From positions 1 through 56,541 of the forward strand of contig NZ_PQSU01000047.1 in NCBI RefSeq assembly GCF_002920615.1: a stretch of DNA of 56,541 nt. Reading direction: 5' to 3'. How positions within the stretch are numbered: position 1 is the first letter of the stretch; each line of letters begins with the position of its first letter. Made by a program: the position numbers and the translations under genes. The DNA comes from Streptomyces sp. Ru62. Its GTDB lineage: Bacteria; Actinomycetota; Actinomycetes; Streptomycetales; Streptomycetaceae. Positions 34,585 through 42,661 of this stretch are shown in pieces. The notes beneath the pieces were generated by a model. The model was not told the DNA's origin. It searched no databases and worked only from the letters and a program-made list of their open reading frames with translations.

Positions 34585-34900
34585 ACCAGCGCCTCCCGAG
34601 CTGGTCCAGCTGGGCTTTGTCGCATCCGGTCCGCTTCCCGTGGTCCCGCGCCGGTCCGCGCCGGGCGCCGTCGCCTCCCCCGCTGCCCCACGACTTCGCC
34701 CCCGGCCACGCCGTGCCCCGCCACGCCGCCCCCCGGACAGCCGGTCCTGGACCGCCCGGCCGCCGCCGAGTCCACCGCCGTCCTGCGCCGGCCCCGCCAG
34801 CACACCCCTCCCGGTCCGCTCTCATCCCGCGCGACCCCAGGCCGGCCCCGGCCGTACCGTGCCGTCGGCGCGGCCGACGACGGCTGCGCCGCTCGAGGAA
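34585..34900 (+). repeat. GC-rich non-coding module, copy B (partner 14935-15260)
   Basis: Collinear with copy A from GAGCTGGTCCAGCTGGGCTT onward. In both copies the module directly follows the end of another gene or gene fragment. Frames are not conserved between the copies, which argues that it is not coding. Confidence 0.55.
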
Positions 34901-35039
34901 TGTTGCGAGCGAGCACGTCCCGCCCGGCCGCGTTGAGCATGACCTGCCGGGTCCGTGCAACGGCGCGGGGCTCAGCGGCGCGGGGTAGGAGCCGGGCCGC
35001 GCCACGCGGGCGTCCATACGCCGGCGGCCGACCCGATGT
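34901..35039. other. Spacer in module B
   Basis: Non-coding; contains no recognisable feature. Confidence 0.35.
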
Positions 35040-35222
35040 TCACTGGCCGGGCTGGACGGCTGCACACCGGTGCCCGCGCGGTGTGAGCAGGATCCGCCCG
35101 CCGGGGGGGACCACGCTCCTCAAGGCCGGTGAGCGTGCTCAGAGCAGCCACACCATCACCGGCGCCTGGATGCGATGGAGGGCATCGGCGGCGCAGCAGC
35201 CGCGAGCCATCGGTGTGCACTG
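35040..35222 (-). pseudogene. C-terminal remnant of a PIN-like toxin of the 32245 type
   Basis: The minus strand gives GGRILLTPRGHRCAAVQPGQ and a TGA at 35040-35042, parallel to GRFLLTLTPKTY...GVQAVHPGQ of the toxin at 32245. Upstream pieces (AADALHRIQAP) fit WATIHAIHAARPSP in a shifted frame. No antitoxin remains. The DNA also matches 32246-32310 directly. Confidence 0.55.
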
Positions 35223-35324
35223 GTCTGCTGCGCGTTGCTACGAGGTCTTCACAACAGGACACTTCCTGACCGTCCCGGGGGGCCGACTCGCCCACCCGTC
35301 CGGTCCGGGGCACGCTGGGAGGGC

Positions 35325-35550
35325 GTGAGCAGTGCGCCGATCGTCGTGCACCGGCCCTCCAGCTCGGGCGGCCGGAGAGTCATCGTGCACAGTCACGGCC
35401 ACGACGAGAGCCTCGGCACCGCCTACAGCGACCAGGACCTGGTCGTGTTCCTCGAGGGCGCCGGCGTCGCCGACCCCCGAGGCCATCCTGGACGACTCGC
35501 AGTGGGTGGAGCGGCGCGGCGGCCCTGCCCACGAGTTCAGCGCCGTCTGA
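35325..35550 (+). pseudogene. Conserved small protein, copy B, single-base frameshift
   Basis: GTG at 35325 begins VSSAPIVVHRPSSSGGRRVI and follows copy A (15860-16084) residue by residue to GVADP. There CCCCC at 35474-35478 replaces CCCC, and the rest (EAILDDSQWVERRGGPAHEF and SAV) is in the next frame. Removing one C gives a 74-aa protein exactly as long as copy A. Recent mutation or homopolymer error. Confidence 0.75.
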
Positions 35551-35553
35551 CGT

Positions 35554-35593
35554 CCGAGCGGCGGCAAGGGCCGGACGGGGCCCTTCTGCTCGG
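35554..35593 (+). terminator. Nested hairpin after copy B
   Basis: Inner arms AAGGGCC (35566-35572) and GGCCCTT (35579-35585), outer arms CCGAGC (35554-35559) and GCTCGG (35588-35593). It follows the stop of the small gene by 4 bases. Copy A lacks it. Confidence 0.5.
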
Positions 35594-35833
35594 CCGCGGT
35601 GGCTACTCCCAGCGGTGGAACACAGTCCGGGCGCCGCGGCGGCCGCCGCGGCGCGATGGCGGTCTTCCTTGCGCGGCTGCCCGTCGGCTGTCTGCGGGGG
35701 AGCGGTCCGTGCAGGGGGCCGGGGCACCGCCGTGGTTGCCTGGCTCGGCGGGCGGCTGTTCTTGCTGGCCTCCTCGGTCCCGTAGAGCTGTACCTACTGG
35801 TCCTCTCGACCCGGGCTTTCACAAGGGACGCTC
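35594..35833. other. Intergenic region
   Basis: 240 bases, no supported gene. Its end has AAGGGACGCTC before the ATG at 35834. Confidence 0.35.
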
Positions 35834-36066
35834 ATGAGCAGTGCCGAGTCGGCACGTTTCGATGCCGTGGCCGCTGCCGAACAGATCCGTCAGACGACTC
35901 TCGACCTCGGCGTGCACGGAGACCAGACGCTTCTGCCAGCGCAGGCAGGAAGTGAGGGCGTCCGACGAGTTCCCCCGGCAGGCCTGTTGCCCGACGAGCT
36001 GACCGACCGAGGCAACGCCAAACTGTTCGCGCGTCTGTACAGCGACCGCTTCCGCCAGTGCCAAGT
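35834..36066 (+). pseudogene. N-terminal fragment resembling phage/plasmid primase-type proteins
   Basis: ATG at 35834 follows AAGGGA at good spacing and begins MSSAESARFDAVAAAEQIRQ. Near its end LPDELTDRGNAKLFARLYSD resembles the D-x-G-N-A start of the catalytic region in phage/plasmid primase and DNA-polymerase-like proteins. After RFRQCQV the sequence runs into the end of the convergent gene and loses meaning. About 77 codons remain of a gene that is normally several hundred codons. The match rests on a short motif. Confidence 0.45.
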
Positions 36067-36068
36067 GC

Positions 36069-36639
36069 TCAGCGGGCGAACGCTTCGGTCAGGCGTACCG
36101 GGTAGCCGTCCTCTTCTATCAAGACGACGGTGACGCCGAACGGGTTGGGGTGGTCCAGCTCGAGCGGGGTGAAGGAAAAGTCCACCGCGGCCTGGATCGG
36201 CGGCAGCAGTTCGCCGCCGGGCTGCGGCGCGGGGACCGGCCTGCAGTCCGGGGTGACCGAAGCCCAGCCCTCGAAACCGCGGGACAGGAGCTGCTCGGTG
36301 TAGGGGAACTGGTGCAGGACGTGCCCGTCGCGCGTGGCGAGCACCATGTTCAGGCACGGCGCCGGGCCGATGATCGGCAGCTCGAAGGCAGCGGCGACGT
36401 CGTGAGTCGCCCAGGCCAGGACCACCTCGTCCGCGCGGGCCGCCGCGGCGACGTTCGAGAGTTCCGCGATCCCGGTGAGCGCGTCCTGACCGACCTTGAG
36501 GGGGCGGGCCCAGATCATCCCGACCAGTTCGCCACGCACCAGCGGCATGATGAGCGGCCGCGGGACCGTACCTTCGCCCAGACCTGCGGTATACGCGCCC
36601 TTCGCTGCGCTGCAGCGCGTCCCACATCCGTGCGTCCAT
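36069..36639 (-). pseudogene. Hypothetical protein (SseB/DUF-type look), single-base frameshift near its start
   Basis: From the ATG at 36637-36639 the frame reads MDARMWDALQRSEG; removing one G of the GGG at 36598-36600 joins it to AYTAGLGEGTVPRPLIMPLV and on to VRLTEAFAR, giving 189 aa. Without the repair, translation could only start at 36548 (MPLVRGELVGMIWARPLKVG, 159 aa). The protein is globular without signal peptide, with VVLAWATHDVAAAF and DFSFTPLELDHPNPFGVTVV. The exact fit across the junction argues that the 189-aa form is the ancestral one. Function unknown. Confidence 0.6.
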
Positions 36640-36710
36640 GAAAGCCCTCTTGTCTCCGCTGTCCGTGATCACAGCCGACCCTGACACGCGGAGTGATGCA
36701 GCGAGCTTCT

Positions 36711-36966
36711 TCAGCCTTGCCGCTCCAAAGTGATGATGGCTTTGGCGATTGACGTCATGCGGTTGGGGCTGCAGCGGAATCTGCGGAAGATCCGCCAGGA
36801 CTCCGGCGTGCGACGCCGCGTTCGACCGGTGCCCGTGCCGCCGCCAGGGCCCGGTTGACGGTCTTCTCGGCGAGGGTGAGTTCCTGCAGGGGCCTGCGTT
36901 TGATGCCGGTGGTCACCCAGGGGCCACCGCCCTGGTAAGCGAGATCGGCCAGGATGGGGACGCCCT
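36711..36966 (-). pseudogene. IS5-family (DDE_Tnp_4-type) transposase, C-terminal remnant
   Basis: Minus-strand LADLAYQGGGPWVTTGIKRR, LQELTLAEKTVNRALAAARA and PVERGVA carry the last catalytic D and E regions; one missing base near 36810 shifts the frame to SWRIFRRFRCSPNRMTSIAK and AIITLERQG with the TGA at 36711-36713. The N-terminal two thirds are gone. The right border fuses with the PH-domain remnant. Confidence 0.75.
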
Positions 36967-37341
36967 GGCCGATCTCGCGGACGCGCTCTCCCGCACGGAC
37001 GGGCAGTCAATCGGCTCCGCGGGAATCGCCACGGCCGTCGCGGTGGCGTTCGCCCTCTTCGCCTGGTGGGGACTCCTCCGCTTGCGCCTGGAACTCACCA
37101 CGGACACGATCGTCATGGTGAACCCTGGGCACCCAACGCCTGCCATGGTCACAGGTCAGCGCGGTGAGCCTCGGCAACCGGGGTGCCCGGTTCCACACCC
37201 GCGGACGGATTCACGTACACCGCGCACGCCCTGAGCGGCCTGGCGGCCGGTACCCGGCAGGACGGCCGCTTCGCCGCCGTGCGGCAGGCCGTCGACACCC
37301 GACTCCGCGAGAGGGCGGCACTGGGCCTGACAGTGCCATGA
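36967..37341 (+). pseudogene. Bacterial PH-domain membrane protein remnant, two frameshifts
   Basis: Plus-strand pieces in three frames join to one protein: IATAVAVAFALFAWWGLLRL (membrane span), RLELTTDTIVMVNP, then GTQRLPWSQVSAVSLGNRGA and RFHTRG, then FTYTAHALSGLAAGTRQDGR and VRQAVDTRLRERAALGLTVP to the TGA at 37339-37341. This is the order found in small PH-domain (bPH6-type) proteins. The start is lost in the IS remnant. Decayed. Confidence 0.6.
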
Positions 37342-37419
37342 AGTCCGGCGTGACCTCTGGGCGGCGGTGGCTCGACGGAGCCCGGAGGGCTCAGGTAGGG
37401 ATGTGGAAGGATCGGGTCT

Positions 37420-38640
37420 GTGAGTGTGCTTCCCCCGTCCGGAACGGGTGCGAGTGCCGGTGCCTCAGGCGGTGGTGAACTGCGGCGGGTTCTGGAGCGC
37501 TTCGACGTCGGCGTCGTTGTGCGCCGGATTGAGGCCGGGTTCGGCCGGTTGCCGGCCTACACCGCGTTCGAGTGGCCGGTGGACCGGACGGCCGTGGTGC
37601 GCTGGAACGTCGACCTCATACTGCGCTGGATGGTCAACGGGATCCCGCCGGACAGTTACCTCCGGTCCGAACTGCATGAGTTCCTGCGCGCCCGAGCCGT
37701 CGCCGGCCAGCCGATCGAGGACAGCATCCTGGTCTACCGCCGTGGTGCGCGGATGCTCTGGGAGGCACTGCTCGACCTGGCGGACGACGAGGACCGGGCG
37801 GTGCTCGTCGCGGAGTGGGACACGGTCTGGGGCTGTCTGGAGGACTACCTCGACATGGTCGTGGACGTGTTCGCGCGGGCCTACGCCGACCAGCAGGACG
37901 TGCCGTCCACAGCCGGAGACCGGCGCGCCCGAGCCCTGTTCGACCGGTTGTGCGCGCGGCTGCCGGTCACGGTCGAGGACCAGGACCGGGCTGCCCGGCT
38001 CGGGTTCGACCTGGCGGAACCGTACCGCCCCTTCACCGGGCTGCTGGCCGGGGCCACGGTCGGCTCGCACGCCGATCTCGCGTCGCGGCTGCGCACAGCA
38101 GGGGCTCTCGCCTTCACCGAGGGGGTCCGGGTGACCGGACTGACACCGCCCGGGTTCGGCTGGCAGGCGTTTCTCGACGACCCCCGGCTGATCCTGGCCC
38201 AGGACCCGCCACTGGCCCGCGACCGGCTCGGCGCGGCGGTCGACAGCCTGCGCGCGTTGCTCGCGATCGCGGCCCGCTCGGGACGTCGGGGCCGGATACA
38301 CGCCGACGACTACCTGCCCGAATTGCTGCTGGCCGACTCGCCGGAAGCCTCCGACCGGATCGTCCGGCGGGTCTTCGGTCCGCTGGAGCAGGCCGAAGCC
38401 GTGGATCTGGCGGACACCCTGCGGTGCCTCGCCGTCCACGGCTTCGACAGCACGACGGCCGCGGCCGCGCTGCCGGTGCACCGCAACACGCTGCTGTACC
38501 GGATGGGCCGGATCGAGAAGCTGACCGGTCTGTCGCTCAAGGACCAGCGGGACCGCACCCTCGTGCTGCTCGCGGTCACCTGGGAGACCGTCGCTGCGGC
38601 CCTGCAGTCGCCCTCGGGGCGGCCGGACACCTTCGACTAG
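37420..38640 (+). CDS. PucR/CdaR-family transcriptional regulator 1
   Basis: GTG at 37420 follows GGAAGGA. The 406-aa protein has an N-terminal sensor-like region (VLERFDVGVVVRRIEAGFGR ... VYRRGARMLWEALLDLAD), a middle GGDEF-like domain typical of CdaR (LGFDLAEPYRPFTGLLAG), and a C-terminal PucR-type helix-turn-helix (LADTLRCLAVHGFDSTTAAA, LPVHRNTLLYRMGRIEKLTG). Such regulators usually activate catabolic or stress genes next to them. A paralogue at 40244 shares the same layout and much of the C-terminal sequence; both flank membrane protein genes. Confidence 0.85.
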   Translation: MSVLPPSGTGASAGASGGGELRRVLERFDVGVVVRRIEAGFGRLPAYTAFEWPVDRTAVVRWNVDLILRWMVNGIPPDSYLRSELHEFLRARAVAGQPIEDSILVYRRGARMLWEALLDLADDEDRAVLVAEWDTVWGCLEDYLDMVVDVFARAYADQQDVPSTAGDRRARALFDRLCARLPVTVEDQDRAARLGFDLAEPYRPFTGLLAGATVGSHADLASRLRTAGALAFTEGVRVTGLTPPGFGWQAFLDDPRLILAQDPPLARDRLGAAVDSLRALLAIAARSGRRGRIHADDYLPELLLADSPEASDRIVRRVFGPLEQAEAVDLADTLRCLAVHGFDSTTAAAALPVHRNTLLYRMGRIEKLTGLSLKDQRDRTLVLLAVTWETVAAALQSPSGRPDTFD

Positions 38641-38703
38641 GTCCTGTCTCTCCACCGGGGACCCGTCCGGCCGGGCGGCGGACCAACCCCACAGCGGACG
38701 GGG

Positions 38704-39255
38704 TCAGGCCGGACGGGCGATGCCCCGGATCCGGCGTGCCAGGCCGAGCTGCATGGCACCGAGCATGATCAGCCACAGCCCGGCCAGGAAGGACAGCGTC
38801 AGCAGCGACAGCCCCGGCCAGACCAGCAGCGTCAGGCCGGCCAGGACACCGAGCAGCCCGATGAAGACGTTCCATGCCCGTCCGGGCAGGCCGGGATGGT
38901 CGACGGCCGCGAACACGGCGGTGAAACCGTCCACGATCCAGTAGACGCCGAGCAGCAGCCCCAGCGCGAGCACCGTGATCAGAACGTGCCGGACCACGTA
39001 CAGCCCGAGCAGCAGGCTCACCACGCCGAGGACCGCGGTGAGGGTGCGGGCGCTACCGGTCTCCCCCATGCTCGCCGATCCCACCAGCCGGAAGACCCCG
39101 GTGGCGATCATCTGCGAACCGAAGACCACCGCGAGAACGACGAGGGTCGGACCTGGCCACGCCACGGATACGACGCCGGTGACGATCGAGACCAGCCCGA
39201 AGAGCAGATGCCAGGTCCAGGAGCCGCCCAGGCGGGCGACGGGGCTTTTGTTCAT
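38704..39255 (-). CDS. HdeD-family membrane protein, 183 aa
   Basis: Six hydrophobic segments follow a short N-terminus (MNKSPVARLGGSWTWHLLFG), with the HdeD-type pattern GLVSIVTGVVSVAWPGPTLV and a second repeat GLLGVLAGLTLLVWPGLSLL, indicating internal duplication of a three-helix unit. In enterobacteria HdeD relates to acid resistance; in actinomycetes the role is unproven. It is convergent with the PucR gene and divergent from the membrane protein at 39522. Confidence 0.85.
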   Translation of the reverse strand: MNKSPVARLGGSWTWHLLFGLVSIVTGVVSVAWPGPTLVVLAVVFGSQMIATGVFRLVGSASMGETGSARTLTAVLGVVSLLLGLYVVRHVLITVLALGLLLGVYWIVDGFTAVFAAVDHPGLPGRAWNVFIGLLGVLAGLTLLVWPGLSLLTLSFLAGLWLIMLGAMQLGLARRIRGIARPA

Positions 39256-39521
39256 GCCGCGAAGCTATCGGCGCTCTCGTTGGGCGAGCTCCCAAAAACC
39301 CACCGGGCCTTCGTGCCCTCGCACAGGGCGGAAGGGCGTTCAATGGAGCGGACAGAACGCGCTTCTGGTGGGGATCCCGTACCGGTGTCGGTCACGCGCC
39401 GGACACCGGCCGCGGTTCCGGTGCGGCCCCTGCGGGCAGTGGCCACCGGGGCAGTGCCGGAGCGTCGCGGAAGCTGTCCGGAAAGACCTGTTCCAGTTGC
39501 CTAGGCGGAGAGTGCGAGGAC

Positions 39522-40022
39522 ATGGCCGGTCCCGTTGACTGGGAAAGCTTCGGCGTGATGACCGGAGGCGCCAGCGGTGCCCTCACCGGCCTGTTGTTCG
39601 TCGCGGTTTCCCTCAACGCCAACAGGATCGCCAGACACCCGGTGCTGCGTGCGATCGCGGCGCAGACCCTCGTGCTGTTCCTTGCGCCGCTGGTCATGGC
39701 GACGCTTCTGCTGGTGCCCCGCCAGGCCGACTGGGCCCTGGGCGCCGAGCTCATGGCCGCCGGGCTGGCCGGGGGCCTGAGCCTGCTGGCCATCGGGCGA
39801 CGCAGGCGCCGTCCGGTCACCGCCGACAAGCGGCTGACCGGCCTCTTCGACCGCCGTGACACCAGCATCGTCGTGATGCTGCTGTTCGTGGCCGGCGGAG
39901 CCGTCCTGGCGTCTAGCGGGTCCGCCGGGCTCTACCTGCTGCTGCCCGCCTCGCTCGTGGCGTTCGTCAGCGGGGTGTTGAGCGCATGGAACTTCCTGCT
40001 CCCGCCGCCGGACATGCTGTAG
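39522..40022 (+). CDS. Membrane protein, 166 aa
   Basis: ATG at 39522 (AGAGTGCGAGG upstream). Four hydrophobic segments: ALTGLLFVAVSLNA, TLVLFLAPLVMATLLLV, LMAAGLAGGLSLLAI and a C-terminal pair around VVMLLFVAGGAVLASSG and LYLLLPASLVAFVSGVL. A charged cytoplasmic loop (GRRRRRPVTADKRL) lies in the middle. Related small membrane proteins are common in Streptomyces and lack a known function. It lies upstream of the second PucR gene by 221 bases. Confidence 0.7.
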   Translation: MAGPVDWESFGVMTGGASGALTGLLFVAVSLNANRIARHPVLRAIAAQTLVLFLAPLVMATLLLVPRQADWALGAELMAAGLAGGLSLLAIGRRRRRPVTADKRLTGLFDRRDTSIVVMLLFVAGGAVLASSGSAGLYLLLPASLVAFVSGVLSAWNFLLPPPDML

Positions 40023-40243
40023 CGGTCTCGCGCCGACGGCCCGTGCCCGACGGGCGCCAACAACACCAGGGCCGACGGTGACCACGGCAGCGGCCACACC
40101 CCCGTCCACCGGTCGTCGCCCCCCGGCGCACCGGCCGCACCGGACATCCCTGTGCGCCGGCCGCCACCGGCTGCCCATGCGGCGGCTGCCCCCCGTGCAC
40201 CGGCGAGAACCGGACCGCACCGAGCATCTGGAAGGTAACAACC

Positions 40244-41437
40244 ATGTACGCCACGCCCCGGGCCGGCGTCGGGCCCGCGGTGGCCGGGCGGCTGCCCGGC
40301 GTACTCCAGGACCTGGACAGCGAGGCGCTGGCACGGCAGTTGGCCCGCGATCTGAGCGACACCCCAGCCGGACGAATACCTGGCCACGGCTCCCAGGCGG
40401 AAGCCATGGAGGACATCATCCGCCGCAGCCTGGAACTGGTCAGGAACTGGCTGCTGAGCGGACAGGAGCCCGGCGGGGACGTGCTGTCGGACCTGTACGA
40501 GGCGGCGCGCGAGGCGGCGCGGCACGACCTCACCGTGGCGGACGCGATCCGTGCCTGCTGCGGTGTGGCGCGGGCGGTGCGGAGCACCGTGACGGAGGCC
40601 GGCCCGCCCGAGGGCGGTGCCTGGCCGCCGCCTCACCTGGAGGTGCCGTGGGCGTTCCTCGACATGGCCCTGACGACCGTCACGCGGGCGTTCGCCGACC
40701 AGCGGGACCTGCCGTCCGCCGACGGCGACTCCCGGGCGGCGACTCTGTTCGCCCGGATCTGCGCCCGGTCGGCGACGACCATCGAGGACCTCGACCGGGC
40801 GGAGCGGCTGGGCTTCGACCTCGCCGGCCCCCACTGCCCGTTCGTCGCCGCGATCGACGGCGGCTCGGCCGCCGCGCACGCCGGCCTGGCGGCGCGTCTG
40901 CGGTCCGCGGGCGCACTCGCCTGCACACAGGGGCACCGCGTCGCCGGGCTGACCGGTCCGGGCTTCGACTGGGCGGGCTTCCTCGCCGACAGCAGGCTGA
41001 TCCTCGCCGCCGAGTCGGCCACCGGCGCCGCCGGGCTCGCGGAAGCGGTCGGCAACCTGCACGACCTGGTCACCCTGGCGGGCCGGGCCGGACGCCGGGG
41101 ACGGATCCGCCCTGACGACTTCCTGACGGAGCTCATGCTCGCCAACTCACCCCGGCTGGCCGAGGACATCGTGCGGCGGGTCCTCGGCCGGCTGGACGCC
41201 GAGGACCCCTCCGGGACGTTGTCGCAGACGCTGCGGTGCCTGGCCGCGCACGGCTTCAACCGGACCGCCGCAGCGGCAGCGCTCCCGGCCCACCGCAACA
41301 CCCTGCTCTACCGCATCAACCGGATCGAGAAGCTGACCGGTCTCGACCTCGACCGGCACGCACACCGCGAACTCGCCCGGCTGGCCGTCGTCTGGAGAGA
41401 CACGACAGGCGGCGACACCCTGGGCCGGCCCGAGTGA
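40244..41437 (+). CDS. PucR/CdaR-family transcriptional regulator 2
   Basis: ATG at 40244 follows GGAAGG. The 397-aa protein mirrors the regulator at 37420: VPWAFLDMALTTVTRAFADQ and LGFDLAGPHCPFVAAIDGGS in the middle, and LSQTLRCLAAHGFNRTAAAA, LPAHRNTLLYRINRIEKLTG in the helix-turn-helix. The N-terminal sensor part differs more. Two such paralogues within 4 kb suggest duplication and separate effectors. Three enzyme genes follow on the same strand, the likely targets. Confidence 0.85.
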   Translation: MYATPRAGVGPAVAGRLPGVLQDLDSEALARQLARDLSDTPAGRIPGHGSQAEAMEDIIRRSLELVRNWLLSGQEPGGDVLSDLYEAAREAARHDLTVADAIRACCGVARAVRSTVTEAGPPEGGAWPPPHLEVPWAFLDMALTTVTRAFADQRDLPSADGDSRAATLFARICARSATTIEDLDRAERLGFDLAGPHCPFVAAIDGGSAAAHAGLAARLRSAGALACTQGHRVAGLTGPGFDWAGFLADSRLILAAESATGAAGLAEAVGNLHDLVTLAGRAGRRGRIRPDDFLTELMLANSPRLAEDIVRRVLGRLDAEDPSGTLSQTLRCLAAHGFNRTAAAAALPAHRNTLLYRINRIEKLTGLDLDRHAHRELARLAVVWRDTTGGDTLGRPE

Positions 41438-41702
41438 GAGCCGGCGGCGGCCGCCGGGTGCACCGACGGGGCCCGGCCCCGGAACAGGTTCCGGGCGGCC
41501 GGTGTCGGACGAAGACGCGCCCCGGCACCGCTTGCGGTCGGCACCTTCGACTCAGCTGCCGTCAGGGGGTGTCGCGGTGCACAACAGCCGGTCGAATCCT
41601 TGGCCCCGTGCACAGCGCGAGCGGTGTCACGCTGACGGCGGCAGGTCAGAACCGGCCGGGCGTGCGCCCTGACGGCTGCCGTAGCGACGGAGGGATGCGG
41701 GC

Positions 41703-42548
41703 ATGACTTCTGCACCGAACACGATCGTCCTGATCCACGGCCTGTGGATGACGCCGCTCGCCTGGGAGCACTGGGCGGCCCGGTACGAGGAGCGGGGCTT
41801 CACCGTGCTCACGCCCGGATACCCGGGGATCGAGCCGGGGGAGGCCGGGGTGGCGGCGCTCCGCGAGGACGCCTCGGCGATCGCCGGTGTCGGGGTGCGC
41901 GAGGTGCTGGATCATCTCACCGCCGTCATCGGGAAACTCGACTCCCCGCCGATCATCATGGGGCACTCGTTCGGTGGGACGTTCGCCCAGCTCCTGGTGG
42001 GCGCCGGGCTCGGGGCGGCCGGAGTGTCGATCGACGGCGCCGCGGTCAAGGGCGTGAACGCGATGCCGTTCTCGGAGCTCCGCTCGGTCCTGCCGGTCCT
42101 GAAGAACCCGGCGAACGCACACCGGGCCGTCCCCCTGACGGCCGAGCAGTTCCACTACGCCTTCACCAACACCCTGGACGAGGACGCCTCCCGGCGGGCC
42201 TACGACCGTTACGCCGTGCCGACGCCGGCCCGCATCCTCTTCCAGGGCGGCCTCGCGGCCGTCACCCCGCACGCGACCACGACCTTCGACTTCGCCGACG
42301 GTGACCGGGCGCCGCTGCTGTTCGTCTCCGGCGGCAGCGACCACATCCTGCCCCCGGTCGTCCAGCGGCAGAACTACGAGAAGAACGCGAAGCACTCGAC
42401 GGCGGTCACCGCCCACACCGTCTTCGACGGCCGCGACCACTTCACCTGCGGCGAGCCCGGCTGGGAGGCCGTCGCCGACTTCGCCCTCGACTGGGCACTG
42501 AGCCCGCGCGCCGGAGTCCTCGACGCCACGCCCGGCGAAACCCGCTGA
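41703..42548 (+). CDS. Alpha/beta hydrolase, 281 aa
   Basis: ATG at 41703 follows GGAGGGATGCGGGC. The catalytic set is seen: oxyanion region HGLW (12-15), nucleophile elbow GHSFGG (Ser89), acid Asp near 211 in VSGGSDHILPP and His near 247 in DGRDHFTCG. No signal peptide. Many relatives are esterases or epoxide-hydrolase-like enzymes; the substrate is not given by sequence. The ThDP enzyme follows 113 bases later on the same strand. Confidence 0.85.
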   Translation: MTSAPNTIVLIHGLWMTPLAWEHWAARYEERGFTVLTPGYPGIEPGEAGVAALREDASAIAGVGVREVLDHLTAVIGKLDSPPIIMGHSFGGTFAQLLVGAGLGAAGVSIDGAAVKGVNAMPFSELRSVLPVLKNPANAHRAVPLTAEQFHYAFTNTLDEDASRRAYDRYAVPTPARILFQGGLAAVTPHATTTFDFADGDRAPLLFVSGGSDHILPPVVQRQNYEKNAKHSTAVTAHTVFDGRDHFTCGEPGWEAVADFALDWALSPRAGVLDATPGETR

Positions 42549-42661
42549 CTGGACCCCGATCCGGGTCGGGGTCCGACCCCGAACCCGCCCCGACCTCGAA
42601 CCCGACGAGACGGCTGACACAGCTGACCCTGCTGAGAACGGCTGAGAGCGGAGACACCTCC

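Noticed and set aside
36150..36641. 163-aa plus-strand frame
   Set aside because: Antisense to the 189-aa protein whose two frame-shifted parts fit together.
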